Shown: positions 1-7,849 of the stretch, piece by piece
Layout of the letters: every line of letters begins with the position of its first letter
Numbering within the stretch: the first letter of the stretch is position 1
Origin: an uncultured Oscillospiraceae bacterium
GTDB taxonomy: Bacteria; Bacillota; Clostridia; Oscillospirales; Ruminococcaceae
Length of the DNA stretch: 51,416 bases
NCBI GenBank assembly: GCA_934232845.1
Contig: CAKQGD010000006.1
Location: 1-51,416, forward strand
Direction: 5' to 3'
Position numbers and translations under genes: made by a program
The notes under the pieces: generated by a model
The model's database searches: none
What the model was told of the DNA's origin: nothing
The model's input: only the letters and a program-made list of their open reading frames with translations

Positions 1-464
1 ATATTCATGCGGGCGGCGCGATCGGCGTTATCGTGAAGTTTGAAACCAACGTTGCCGACAAGGAAGGCTTTAAGCAGTACGGAAAGGACATCGCGATGCA
101 GGTTGCGGCTCTGAATCCGTCCTATATTTATAAGGAAGAGGTTCCGGCGGAAGAAGTCGCCAAGGAGAAGGAAATTCTGATTGCGCAGATCAGAGAGGAT
201 CCCAAGATGGCGAACAAGCCCGCGCAGGTCATCGAAAAGATGGTCGAGGGACGGCTGAACAAGAAGTTCTTCCAGGATTCCTGCTTGGTCGAGCAGCCCT
301 TCGTCAAGGACGGCAATATTACCGTTGCGCAGTATACGAAGGACACCGCCAAGGCTCTCGGCGGCGATATCAAGATTGTCAAGTTCGTCCGTTATGAAAA
401 GGGCGAAGGCATCGAGAAAAAGGCTGACGATTTCGCGGCTGAAGTTGCCAGCATGATTAAGTAA
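1..464 (+). CDS. tsf: Elongation factor Ts, C-terminal part (5' end outside window)
   Basis: Translation elongation factor that recycles EF-Tu by catalysing GDP release. The frame is open from base 3, and the first residues (IHAGGAIGVIVKFETN) match the start of the EF-Ts dimerisation domain. The rest carries the usual C-terminal features: the KDIAMQVAALNP helix, a lysine/glutamate-rich segment, and the QDSCLVEQPFVKD stretch typical of the family. About 150 residues are present, roughly half of a normal EF-Ts; the N-terminal UBA-like domain and the first core half lie upstream of the window. rpsB usually precedes tsf but is not in view. An intrinsic terminator follows 23 bases after the stop. 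Confidence 0.96.
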   Translation, partial: IHAGGAIGVIVKFETNVADKEGFKQYGKDIAMQVAALNPSYIYKEEVPAEEVAKEKEILIAQIREDPKMANKPAQVIEKMVEGRLNKKFFQDSCLVEQPFVKDGNITVAQYTKDTAKALGGDIKIVKFVRYEKGEGIEKKADDFAAEVASMIK

Positions 465-487
465 TTTTATAAGACATGTGATAGAGC

Positions 488-517
488 GCGGGATACGATT
501 GTATCCCGCACTTTTTT
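488..517 (+). terminator. Intrinsic terminator after tsf
   Basis: A perfect 9-bp stem (gcgggatac paired with gtatcccgc) with a 4-base loop is followed by AC and six T residues. It ends the tsf transcription unit. Confidence 0.9.
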
Positions 518-696
518 ATGCAATGATTGAACAGGCGAGAAAATGTGACCTTTGACTTTTTATGATATCCCCGCATGGCCGAAGCGGAAAAGCCTTGTAT
601 TACCTGAAAGCAGTTCGCTTTGCATGCAGGTACCACCCGCTGTGGTGCAGAAAGAAAATTTTTCTGTATTTTGTATTGGATGTAAAGAAAAAAGAC
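518..696 (+). other. Non-coding interval with several small hairpins upstream of ylxM
   Basis: No convincing gene is seen here. The interval holds several short complementary pairs: CCGC 571-574 with GCGG 584-587; TACCTG 601-606 with CAGGTA 627-632, enclosing AAAGC 607-611 and GCTTT 617-621; and ACCAC 632-636 with GTGGT 642-646. The density suggests a structured RNA or cis element, but I recognise no known family (not SRP RNA, 6S RNA or a riboswitch I know). It lies upstream of the ylxM promoter, so it would not be part of the ylxM-ffh mRNA made from that promoter. Confidence 0.3.
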
Positions 697-725
697 TTGA
701 CACCAATGTCGCGATCCGCTATACT
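697..725 (+). promoter_or_regulatory. Sigma-A promoter for ylxM-ffh operon
   Basis: TTGACA at 697-702 and TATACT at 720-725 are separated by 17 bases. The -35 is a perfect match and the -10 differs from consensus at one position. It lies 49 bases before the chosen ylxM start. Confidence 0.85.
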
Positions 726-774
726 GTAACAGTATTTTGGCGTCGATTTGCACTTGGAAAAGGAGGTTCACTGT

Positions 775-1140
775 GTGGCGAAAGATCTTACGATTTCCGT
801 TTTGTATGACTTTTACGGCGAGCTGCTCACAGAAAAGCAGCAGAAAGTAATCGAGCTTTATTATAACGAGGATCTTTCCCTTGCGGAGATCGCTTCTCAC
901 AGCGGCATCACCCGGCAGGGAGTGCGCGATTCCATCAAGCGCGGAGAATATCAGCTTCTCGAATTGGAAAATCAGCTCGGGCTTGCGCGGCGCTTTTCCA
1001 AAATCGAAGAAAAGTTAGAGCAGATCTGTACGGGTGCGTCTGAGATCGAACAAATCAACGGGCGGATGTACGGCTCGCGTGAAATCAGTCTGCGTACCGC
1101 GAAGATCGGCGAGCTGGCCCGCGAAATCGGCGAGCTCTGA
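775..1140 (+). CDS. ylxM: YlxM family helix-turn-helix protein
   Basis: Small (121 aa) putative DNA-binding protein of the YlxM/p13 family. The family is found next to ffh in Firmicutes and is thought to be linked to the signal recognition particle system. The N-terminal half resembles sigma-70 region 4, with LTEKQQKVIELYY then a helix-turn-helix (SLAEIASHSGITRQGVRDSI, about residues 32-51); the C-terminal half is charged and helical. The GTG start at 775 is chosen because AGGAGG at 761-766 sits 8 bases upstream; an upstream TTG at 748 has no ribosome binding site. It is co-transcribed with ffh (44-base gap) from the promoter at 697-725. Confidence 0.9.
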   Translation: MAKDLTISVLYDFYGELLTEKQQKVIELYYNEDLSLAEIASHSGITRQGVRDSIKRGEYQLLELENQLGLARRFSKIEEKLEQICTGASEIEQINGRMYGSREISLRTAKIGELAREIGEL

Positions 1141-1184
1141 AATTTTTACACGCCATTTATTTTTCCGAAAAACGGAGGACATCC

Positions 1185-2522
1185 ATGGCTTTTGAAGGAC
1201 TTTCCGAAAAACTTAACGGTGTATTCAAGCGCCTGAAGCTGCGAGGCAAGCTGAAAGAATCCGATATCAAGGAGATTATGCGAGAGGTGCGTCTCGCTCT
1301 TCTTGAGGCCGACGTTAACTATAAGGTTGCGAAAGACTTTGTGGCTGCCGTCAGCGCCAAGGCCGTCGGCGCCGAGGTGCTCGACAGCCTGACGCCTGCG
1401 CAGCAGGTCATCAAAATTGTACGCGACGAGATGACCTCTCTGATGGGCTCTGAGAACGTTCGGATTCAGTTTGCTTCCAAGCGCCCTACGATTTTGATGA
1501 TGTGCGGTCTTCAGGGCTCCGGTAAAACGACCCACTGTGCCAAGCTCGCAAAATTTTTTAAGGCGCAGGGTAAGCGCCCTCTGCTTGTAGCCTGTGACGT
1601 ATATCGCCCCGCTGCCATTAAACAGCTGCAGGTTGTCGGCGAGCAGGTCGGTGTGCCGGTATTTGAAATGGGGCAGATCGATCCGGTTACCATTGCGAAA
1701 AAAGCGATCTCCCGCGCCAAGGACTACGGCGACGATATCGTTATACTTGATACGGCGGGCCGTCTGCACATCGACGAGGCACTGATGGAGGAGCTTTCCC
1801 GTATAAAAGAAGAAGTGTCTCCGCACGAGATTCTTCTGGTGGTTGACGCGATGACCGGTCAGGACGCGGTCAACGTCGCCAAAAGCTTTGACGACCGTCT
1901 CGGTATCGACGGTGTGATTCTGACGAAACTTGACGGTGATACCCGCGGCGGCGCGGCGCTTTCCGTGCGAGCGGTCACAGGCAAACCGATCAAGTTCGCC
2001 GGCACGGGTGAACGCCTCGATCAGCTTGAGCCATTCTATCCCGACCGTATGGCGTCGCGCATTCTCGGCATGGGCGATGTGATGACGCTCATCGAAAAGG
2101 CACAGACTGCCGTCGATGAAAAAGAGGCCGAAAAGCTCGCGCAGAAAATGCGCCGCAGCACGTTTACTTTGAATGATTTGCTTGCCCAGATGAAGCAGCT
2201 GCAGGGAATGGGTCCCCTTGGACAGGTGCTCGGTATGATTCCGGGCGTTAAGGTCAAAGACGAAGACGCCGAGCGCGGTGAGCGCGAGCTCAAGCGAATG
2301 GAGGCGATTATCTTCTCCATGACGACGGCCGAGCGCGAAAAGCCTTCGATTATTGATCCTAAGCGCAAACGCCGCATTGCAGCGGGCAGCGGTACGCGGG
2401 TCGAGGACGTCAACCGCATCCTTCGTCAGTTTGAACAGATGCAGAAGATGATGAAGCAGTTCAATACGAAGAAGGGACGCGCCCAGCTTGAGCGCATGGG
2501 CAGAAATTTCCCCGTACAATAA
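1185..2522 (+). CDS. ffh: Signal recognition particle GTPase Ffh (SRP54)
   Basis: Cytosolic GTPase that binds SRP RNA and signal peptides and delivers ribosome-nascent chains to FtsY at the membrane. The order is an N domain (residues 1-about 90), a G domain with P-loop GLQGSGKTT at 108-116, DTAGR near 190 and TKLDG near 248, then a methionine-containing M domain (from about 300) with MKQLQGMGPLGQ and the RIAAGSGT motif. At 445 aa it is near normal length; it ends soon after the M domain core, without the long Met/Gly-rich tail seen in some homologues. The ATG follows a CGGAGGA ribosome binding site. It sits between ylxM and rpsP, the common Firmicute order. Confidence 0.98.
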   Translation: MAFEGLSEKLNGVFKRLKLRGKLKESDIKEIMREVRLALLEADVNYKVAKDFVAAVSAKAVGAEVLDSLTPAQQVIKIVRDEMTSLMGSENVRIQFASKRPTILMMCGLQGSGKTTHCAKLAKFFKAQGKRPLLVACDVYRPAAIKQLQVVGEQVGVPVFEMGQIDPVTIAKKAISRAKDYGDDIVILDTAGRLHIDEALMEELSRIKEEVSPHEILLVVDAMTGQDAVNVAKSFDDRLGIDGVILTKLDGDTRGGAALSVRAVTGKPIKFAGTGERLDQLEPFYPDRMASRILGMGDVMTLIEKAQTAVDEKEAEKLAQKMRRSTFTLNDLLAQMKQLQGMGPLGQVLGMIPGVKVKDEDAERGERELKRMEAIIFSMTTAEREKPSIIDPKRKRRIAAGSGTRVEDVNRILRQFEQMQKMMKQFNTKKGRAQLERMGRNFPVQ

Positions 2523-2583
2523 TGGTTTTTACCCCTTTTGGGTGAAAATAGATTTTGTAACATACCAGTAGGAGGTGACAGAC

Positions 2584-2826
2584 ATGGCTGTTAAAATCAG
2601 ACTTCGCCGCATGGGCGCGAAAAAGGCTCCGTTCTATCGTATCGTGGTGGCGGATTCCAGATATCCCAGAGACGGCAGATTCATCGAGGAACTCGGTTAC
2701 TATGATCCCACGAAAGAGCCCTCCGTTGTGAAAGTTGACGCGGAAAAGGCTAAGAAGTGGATCGCCAACGGCGCGCAGCCCACGGATACCGTTCGCGCAA
2801 TCTTCAAGAAGAACGATGTTCTTTAA
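2584..2826 (+). CDS. rpsP: 30S ribosomal protein S16
   Basis: Ribosomal protein of the small subunit, needed for 30S assembly. The 80-residue product has the family signature near the N-terminus (VKIRLRRMGAKKAPFYRIVV), followed by RDGRFIEELGYYDP. The ATG at 2584 follows TAGGAGG at about 2569-2575; a GTG at 2575 overlaps this ribosome binding site and is rejected. It is followed after 15 bases by khpA, as in other Firmicutes. A short hairpin precedes it (tttaccc/gggtgaaa around 2526-2547) but has no T tail. Confidence 0.98.
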   Translation: MAVKIRLRRMGAKKAPFYRIVVADSRYPRDGRFIEELGYYDPTKEPSVVKVDAEKAKKWIANGAQPTDTVRAIFKKNDVL

Positions 2827-2841
2827 TGCTTGGAGGACGCT

Positions 2842-3075
2842 ATGGAGCAATTAATTTCTCTGATCGCGAAGGGGCTTGTCGAAGATAAGGACGCCGTTAC
2901 AGTCACTGCGGATGCTCCGCTGGAAGATGGTATGATTGTATATCATCTGCATGTCGGCCCCGATGATATGGGCCGTGTGATCGGCAAGCAGGGACGCATC
3001 GCCAAAGCAATCCGCACGGTTGTGCGTGCTGCTGCGAATCGGTCGGGTACGAGGGTTTCCGTTGAAATCGATTGA
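2842..3075 (+). CDS. khpA: KH-domain RNA-binding protein KhpA (YlqC)
   Basis: Small RNA-binding protein (77 aa). Family members pair with the Jag/KhpB protein and influence cell elongation and division in several Firmicutes. One KH domain is visible, with the GxxG loop in GRVIGKQGRIAKAIR and a C-terminal beta strand ending in VSVEID. The ATG at 2842 is preceded by GGAGG at 2832-2836; an in-frame TTG at 2830 overlaps that site. It lies between rpsP and rimM, the usual position for this gene. A terminator-like hairpin follows at 3206-3233, so expression may drop before rimM. Confidence 0.93.
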   Translation: MEQLISLIAKGLVEDKDAVTVTADAPLEDGMIVYHLHVGPDDMGRVIGKQGRIAKAIRTVVRAAANRSGTRVSVEID

Positions 3076-3205
3076 TCCTTGATGCAAAGAGGCCGCTCAA
3101 TGCGGAAAGCTTTGAATGTCGGCAGGTTTCTTTCCCTGCCTTTTGCGATTTCCAAAGAAAACAGATCGGGCGGGCCCCGGGACAAGGGGCCGCGCCCACA
3201 GCAGG

Positions 3206-3233
3206 AAAAGACGCCCTTCGCAGGCGTCTTTTT
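3206..3233 (+). terminator. Intrinsic terminator between khpA and rimM
   Basis: A 10-bp stem (aaaagacgcc with ggcgtctttt) has a 7-base loop (cttcgca) and the right arm runs into five T residues. It sits in the 290-base gap inside what is normally one operon. It may end the ylxM-khpA transcript or act as a partial terminator; no clear sigma-A promoter was found between it and rimM. Confidence 0.75.
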
Positions 3234-3365
3234 GCGCTCTTACCGCTTTTATTACAGGACGGTTTATTGGCTTGTGCGGATGAAAAAAGAACGTTCGGCG
3301 CACAAAGATCCAAAACCGCTTTTGGCCTCATTTCACAGGTCTGTTTGAAAAAGAGGGGAACGAAT

Positions 3366-3881
3366 ATGAAAAAGAACTTTCTCGAGTGCGGAAAACTTGT
3401 CGCGATGCACGGCATCGCCGGTGAACTGCGGATGCAGCCATGGTGCGAACCGGAGGATCTCATCGGCGTCAAACGGCTGTTTCTCGATCCGGACGGCTTG
3501 CAGCCGGTTCGCGTGATCCGCGCCCGTCCACATAAAAATGTTGTCATTCTAAAGCTCGCAGACGTGGATACTCCCGAGCAGGCCGCCTTGCTGCGGGGCA
3601 AAGTGCTCTATGTTGACCGTACGGCAATTTCCCTTTTACCGGGCGAGTATTTTATACAGGATCTCATCGGAATGCGCGTGGTGGACGCGGACGACGGCCG
3701 TTTCTACGGCACATTGACCGACGTGCTGGAGACGGGTGCGAACAATGTGTATCAGGTTACATTCCCGGATGGAAAGGACCGGCTTGTCCCCGCGATTGAG
3801 CAGGTTGTGATCGAACGGGACGTCGATGCCGGTATCATGCGCATCCGCCCGATGGAGGGACTGTTTGACGATGAGAATTGA
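3366..3881 (+). CDS. rimM: 16S rRNA processing protein RimM
   Basis: Assembly factor that binds S19 and helps mature the 30S head. The 171-aa product shows the N-terminal RimM barrel (ECGKLVAMHGIAGELRMQPW) and a C-terminal PRC-barrel (LLPGEYFIQDLIGMRVVD, then GANNVYQVTFPDGKDRLVPAI). The ATG at 3366 follows a purine-rich AGAGGGGAA site. The frame stays open for nearly 300 bases upstream, but that part crosses the terminator at 3206-3233 and has no family similarity. The end overlaps trmD by 11 bases, indicating translational coupling. Confidence 0.96.
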   Translation: MKKNFLECGKLVAMHGIAGELRMQPWCEPEDLIGVKRLFLDPDGLQPVRVIRARPHKNVVILKLADVDTPEQAALLRGKVLYVDRTAISLLPGEYFIQDLIGMRVVDADDGRFYGTLTDVLETGANNVYQVTFPDGKDRLVPAIEQVVIERDVDAGIMRIRPMEGLFDDEN

Positions 3882-4608
3882 TATTGCGACGCTGTTTCCC
3901 GAAATGTGCGAAACGGTTCTCAATGAGAGTATCATCGGCCGTGCGCGCCGCTCCGGAAAGCTTGAACTGCACTGTGTGAACATTCGCGATTATTCCGATG
4001 ATAAATTTCATCGGGTGGATGATACGCCCTACGGAGGCGGAATGGGCATGGTGATCGAGGCCGAGCCGCTTGCCCGCTGTGTAGAGGACATCGCTTCAAA
4101 GCAGGAAAAGCGTCCTCATGTGATTTACCTTTCGCCGAAAGGTACCGTATTTACCGAGCAAAAGGCCGCCGAGCTGGCACAGCTTGACAGCCTTCTGTTG
4201 GTATGCGGCCACTACGAGGGGGTGGACGAGCGTTTTCTCGAAGAATGTGTGGATGAAGAGCTGTCCATCGGAGATTATGTGCTGACGGGCGGAGAATTGG
4301 CCGCACTTGTCGTGGCGGACGCAGTCGGCAGGCTCTGCGACGGGGTGCTGTCCGACGCTTCCTGCTATGAGGAAGAAAGCCATTACGGGGGGACGCTCGA
4401 ATATCCGCAGTACACCCGGCCGCCGGTTTGGCGCGGCAGAGAGGTGCCCGCCGTTCTTTTGACCGGTCATCACGCCAATATCGCGGCATGGAGGCGAGGA
4501 AAGTCTCTGACGCTGACGCGCGAACGGCGTCCCGACCTCTATGAACGGTTGGAACTGACAAAACAGGATCTGAAAATTCTGGCTCGTCTCGAGAAAGAGA
4601 AGGAGTGA
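3871..4608 (+). CDS. trmD: tRNA (guanine37-N1)-methyltransferase TrmD
   Basis: SPOUT-class enzyme that uses S-adenosylmethionine to make m1G37 in tRNAs read by CNN codons, preventing +1 frameshifting. The 245-aa length is typical. Visible motifs include RIDIATLFPEM at the N-terminus, DDTPYGGGMGMV, and the knot segment with YLSPKG, CGHYEGVDER and SIGDYVLTGGELAA. A GGAGGG site lies inside the end of rimM, and the two genes overlap by 11 bases. rplS usually follows in this operon but is absent here; a DUF554 gene follows instead. Confidence 0.97.
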   Translation: MRIDIATLFPEMCETVLNESIIGRARRSGKLELHCVNIRDYSDDKFHRVDDTPYGGGMGMVIEAEPLARCVEDIASKQEKRPHVIYLSPKGTVFTEQKAAELAQLDSLLLVCGHYEGVDERFLEECVDEELSIGDYVLTGGELAALVVADAVGRLCDGVLSDASCYEEESHYGGTLEYPQYTRPPVWRGREVPAVLLTGHHANIAAWRRGKSLTLTRERRPDLYERLELTKQDLKILARLEKEKE

Positions 4609-4614
4609 ATTCCC

Positions 4615-5334
4615 GTGCTTGGTACGATAGCGAACGCCGCGGCAATTTTTGTGGGCGGCGCAGTTGGACTTTTGCTTAAAAAAGGCATTCCCGAGCGGAT
4701 ATCCCTTGTAATGACACAGATGTGCGGGCTGGGTATTTTTTTACTCGGAATCAATGGCGTGGTCGTTTCCATGATTCACGCCGATACAAAAACGGGGACT
4801 CTTTCCGACTCCGGCGGGCTGCTGCTGGTGGTGAGTCTTGTTTTCGGGGCCTTGGCCGGAGAATTGCTTCGCATTGATGACCGTGTGCACGATCTGGGAC
4901 AGGCGATTGAACTGAGACTCGGCGCCGAGGGATTCGCACGCGGTTTTGTGGCGGCGTCGCTGCTGTTCTGCATTGGAGCCATGGCGATTGTCGGGGCGCT
5001 CAACGACGGTCTGCGCGGTGACCACAGCATCTTGTTTGTCAAGAGCGCGCTCGACGGGATTCTTGCGGCGGTGCTGTCTTCCTCACTTGGATTCGGCGTG
5101 CTGTTTTCGGCGGTTCCGGTGTTGCTGTATCAGGGAGCGATCTCTCTTGGGGCGTCGTTTCTTGCGCCGTATCTGACCGGCGGCCTGCTTGAAATGATCT
5201 GTATGGTGGGCTATGCCATCGTATTGACGATCGGCGCGGGTCAGATGGGCTTTTTTCGTGTCAAGGCGGCGAATCTTCTTCCGGCCCTGCTGATTCCTGT
5301 TTTGTACCGCATTGCAGAAATGTTAAATCTTTAA
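4615..5334 (+). CDS. DUF554 family integral membrane protein
   Basis: Multi-pass membrane protein of the DUF554 (YdfK/YqgA-like) family; the function is not established. The 239-aa product has about six or seven hydrophobic segments, and the N-terminus (MLGTIANAAAIFVGGAVGLLL) is the hallmark of the family, as is GAMAIVGALNDGL in the middle. The GTG start at 4615 follows AAGGAG in the end of trmD, 6 bases after its stop, so it probably shares the trmD transcript. The role is unknown; a transporter has been proposed by family annotation only. Confidence 0.88.
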   Translation: MLGTIANAAAIFVGGAVGLLLKKGIPERISLVMTQMCGLGIFLLGINGVVVSMIHADTKTGTLSDSGGLLLVVSLVFGALAGELLRIDDRVHDLGQAIELRLGAEGFARGFVAASLLFCIGAMAIVGALNDGLRGDHSILFVKSALDGILAAVLSSSLGFGVLFSAVPVLLYQGAISLGASFLAPYLTGGLLEMICMVGYAIVLTIGAGQMGFFRVKAANLLPALLIPVLYRIAEMLNL

Positions 5335-5407
5335 TAGGCAGAATTACTAATACTTCCGTGTAAAACAATGCATAACAGATAACTTTGTAGAAAACTATCC
5401 GACAATA

Positions 5408-5436
5408 TTGACAAACGATTTTCTTGCGGCTATAAT
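5408..5436 (+). promoter_or_regulatory. Sigma-A promoter for HPr gene
   Basis: TTGACA at 5408-5413 and TATAAT at 5431-5436 are both perfect consensus with a 17-base spacer. It lies 71 bases before the HPr start and should be a strong promoter. No operator was recognised. Confidence 0.92.
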
Positions 5437-5507
5437 AGCATCAATAAGAAAAAACTGTCGCTCTTCGCAGCGCCGGAGATTTTCACACAGACAGGAGAGA
5501 TAAGAAT

Positions 5508-5774
5508 ATGTTTATGAAGGAAGTCTCAGTACAGAATCAGATCGGTCTGCATGCCCGCCCCGCCACATTTTTTATCCAGAAGGCAAATGAGTTCAAAGCC
5601 TCCATCTGGGTCGAAAAGGAAGAGCGCCGTGTCAATGCAAAGAGCCTGCTGGGCGTCCTTTCGCTCGGCATTGTCGGCGGCACTACGATCCGCATCATTG
5701 CGGACGGTCCCGATGAGCAGCCTGCTGTGGATGCGCTTGTTGCGCTGATCGAGAGCGGATTTACCGTAGAGTAA
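5508..5774 (+). CDS. ptsH: Phosphocarrier protein HPr
   Basis: Cytosolic phosphocarrier of the PEP-dependent sugar phosphotransferase system, which passes phosphate from Enzyme I to sugar-specific EIIA domains. In Firmicutes it also acts in catabolite repression after phosphorylation on Ser46. The 88-aa product has the active-site His15 in GLHARPA and Ser46 in NAKSLLGVLSLG, so both phosphorylation sites are intact and it is HPr rather than Crh (which lacks His15). It is monocistronic here, between a consensus promoter and a terminator; no ptsI is adjacent. Confidence 0.95.
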   Translation: MFMKEVSVQNQIGLHARPATFFIQKANEFKASIWVEKEERRVNAKSLLGVLSLGIVGGTTIRIIADGPDEQPAVDALVALIESGFTVE

Positions 5775-5790
5775 TTTGGCTTTGCCTGAG

Positions 5791-5820
5791 TGCGCCGCAC
5801 GATTTGTGCGGCGCATTTTA
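5791..5820 (+). terminator. Intrinsic terminator after HPr gene
   Basis: A perfect 10-bp GC-rich stem (tgcgccgcac with gtgcggcgca) and a 5-base loop are followed by four T residues. Confidence 0.9.
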
Positions 5821-5934
5821 AAACTGTGCGAAAATGCATAGTGTGAGAATGCTTTTCCATTTTTATGAGAAAGAAACTGTCTGCGGCTGCGCAGAAGGCC
5901 GCATTCTACTTTGACCAAAAGGGGGAATCCCGCA

Positions 5935-7773
5935 GTGCAGGAAGAACACATCGCGCGCCTGCATGAAAAGGCGCGTGCCCTGACGACGTCTCCCGGCGTT
6001 TATTTGATGCATGATAAGGCGGGCACCATTATCTATGTGGGAAAGGCTAAAAATCTGAAAAACCGTGTATCGAGTTATTTCCGCGCGCTTGAGCGGCATA
6101 CGCCCAAGGTTTATGCGATGGTCAGTCAGGTAGAGGATTTCGACACGATCATTACCTCGAGTGAGTTCGAGGCTCTCGTTCTGGAGTGCAGCCTGATAAA
6201 ACGTCACGATCCGAAATACAACATTCTGCTGAAAGACGACAAGGGCTATTGTTATCTTAAGATCGACGCCGGGCCGTATCCGCGCCTGCGCGAGGCAAAG
6301 CTCAAGGAAGAGGACGGCGCTCTTTATCTCGGTCCTTATCTGTCGTCATGGGTCGTCAAACAGACTGCGGACGAAGCGAACAAAGCATTTGGTCTGCCGA
6401 CATGTACCCGCATATTTCCCCGGGATTTTAAAAAAGAGCGGCCCTGCCTTAATTTTCACATGAAGCAATGCATGGGTGTCTGCCGCGGCTGCATTTCTCA
6501 AGAGGAATACGCTCAGACGGTGCAGCAGGCCGTCGAGTATATCCGCGGCGGCAGCGCGGAGGCTGTCCGTCTGCTGAATGAGCAAATGGAAGAGGCTGCC
6601 GATAAGCTCGAATTTGAGCGCGCTGCCCGCTGTCGGGACCGCTTGCGCGCCATCGAACGTTTTTCCGAGCGGCAGCGGGTTGTCTTTACCGGTGTGGCCG
6701 ATCAGGACGTACTCGCTTTTTTACAGTCGGGACAGGACGTCAGCCTGAGCGTGCTGCGCTTTCGTTCGGAAAAGCTTGTGGACAAGATGGATTTTCTCTT
6801 TCCGAACGCAGGCTCTCCGGATGAGGTGCGGGGAGAATTTTTAAGCCGCTATTACAGCGATCCGACACATGAGCTGCCCGCGCAGCTTACGGTGGATGAA
6901 CTTCCGCCCGACGCCGAACTGATCGAGCGGCTGCTTTCCGAGCGTCTCGGAAAAAAGCTTATTCTCTACGCACCGCAGCGGGGAGAGAATCTTCGCGTGA
7001 TGGAAATGGCCCGTATGAATGCCGCCGAACAGTTTTCGCTTCGGGACCGGCGCCGCACGGGAAAGGAATTAGCCGCGCTGGATGAGCTGGGCAAACTGCT
7101 CGGTCTGCCCCATCCGCCTGCCTATATCGAGTCGTACGACATTTCCAATATCGGGGGCAGCACGATTGTCGGGGGTATGGCCGTTTTTGAGGACGGCCGT
7201 CCGCTGAAACGCGCCTACCGAAAATTTACAATGGAAGGATTCGATCATCCGGATGACTATGCCTGCATGGCACAGATGCTTGAGCGCCGCTTTGCCCATT
7301 ATAAAAACGGCGATGCCGGTTTTGACAGACTGCCGGATCTTCTGCTGATCGACGGCGGAAAAGGACAGGTCGGCGCGGTGCGTGCGGCTTTGGATCGGAT
7401 GGAGCTTTCGATCCCTGTTTTCGGTATGGTCAAGGATGACCGCCACCGCACCCGGGCGATTGCTTTCGATGGGGGAGAAATCGCGATTGCAGCGCACCGC
7501 AGCGTGTTTTCTCTTGTGACGTCCATTCAGGATGAGACGCACCGCTTTGCCGTTACCTTCGCAAGAAAGCGTCATACGCGCTCGGCCTTTGAGTCGGATC
7601 TGACAAAGGTGCCGGGCATCGGAGAAAAACGCGCCCGCGCCCTATTTCTGCATTTTAAGACGAAAAAAGCGATTCTTTCCGCTTCACAGGACGCGCTTCT
7701 TGCCGTACCCGGTATGACAAAAAAAGCAGCGGAAAATCTGCTGGAGGCGATTCGCAGCGGTGAAATCGGTTGA
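5935..7773 (+). CDS. uvrC: UvrABC excinuclease subunit UvrC
   Basis: Dual-incision nuclease of nucleotide excision repair, recruited by UvrB to damaged DNA. The 612-aa product has the GIY-YIG 3' nuclease domain at the N-terminus (GVY at 21-23, IIYVGKAKNLKNR near 32-43), a cysteine-containing segment (CMGVCRGC), the UVR motif (LNEQMEEAADKLEFERAARCRD), an RNase H-like 5' nuclease domain (ESYDISNIGGS and LLLIDGGKGQ) and C-terminal helix-hairpin-helix repeats (VPGIGEKRARAL, VPGMTKKAAENL). The GTG at 5935 is used because a run of purines with GGGGG at 5921-5925 precedes it; an in-frame TTG at 5911 has no such site. Confidence 0.97.
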   Translation: MQEEHIARLHEKARALTTSPGVYLMHDKAGTIIYVGKAKNLKNRVSSYFRALERHTPKVYAMVSQVEDFDTIITSSEFEALVLECSLIKRHDPKYNILLKDDKGYCYLKIDAGPYPRLREAKLKEEDGALYLGPYLSSWVVKQTADEANKAFGLPTCTRIFPRDFKKERPCLNFHMKQCMGVCRGCISQEEYAQTVQQAVEYIRGGSAEAVRLLNEQMEEAADKLEFERAARCRDRLRAIERFSERQRVVFTGVADQDVLAFLQSGQDVSLSVLRFRSEKLVDKMDFLFPNAGSPDEVRGEFLSRYYSDPTHELPAQLTVDELPPDAELIERLLSERLGKKLILYAPQRGENLRVMEMARMNAAEQFSLRDRRRTGKELAALDELGKLLGLPHPPAYIESYDISNIGGSTIVGGMAVFEDGRPLKRAYRKFTMEGFDHPDDYACMAQMLERRFAHYKNGDAGFDRLPDLLLIDGGKGQVGAVRAALDRMELSIPVFGMVKDDRHRTRAIAFDGGEIAIAAHRSVFSLVTSIQDETHRFAVTFARKRHTRSAFESDLTKVPGIGEKRARALFLHFKTKKAILSASQDALLAVPGMTKKAAENLLEAIRSGEIG

Positions 7774-7798
7774 CTTTTTCGGGAAAACATATGATAAT
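7770..7798 (+). promoter_or_regulatory. Probable sigma-A promoter for rsmD-coaD
   Basis: TTGACT at 7770-7775 and GATAAT at 7793-7798 are 17 bases apart. The -35 overlaps the uvrC stop codon. It lies 51 bases upstream of rsmD. Confidence 0.6.
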
Positions 7799-7849
7799 AG
7801 AATCTGTATCCGCTGATCGAGACTCTGTCTGAATGGGAGGAACAAATCC

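Noticed and set aside
629..640. T-box-like GGGTGGTACC on the minus strand upstream of ylxM
   Set aside because: Only the short core matches; there is no stem I, specifier loop or terminator on that strand, and no minus-strand gene would be controlled.
1146..2519. Long minus-strand frame opposite ffh
   Set aside because: An antisense shadow of ffh with no start signal or recognisable domain; the same applies to the minus-strand frame at 15354-16790 opposite lipoprotein 2.
3072..3365. Extended N-terminus for RimM starting near 3072
   Set aside because: The extension crosses an intrinsic terminator, has no family similarity and no ribosome binding site. The ATG at 3366 gives a normal-length RimM.
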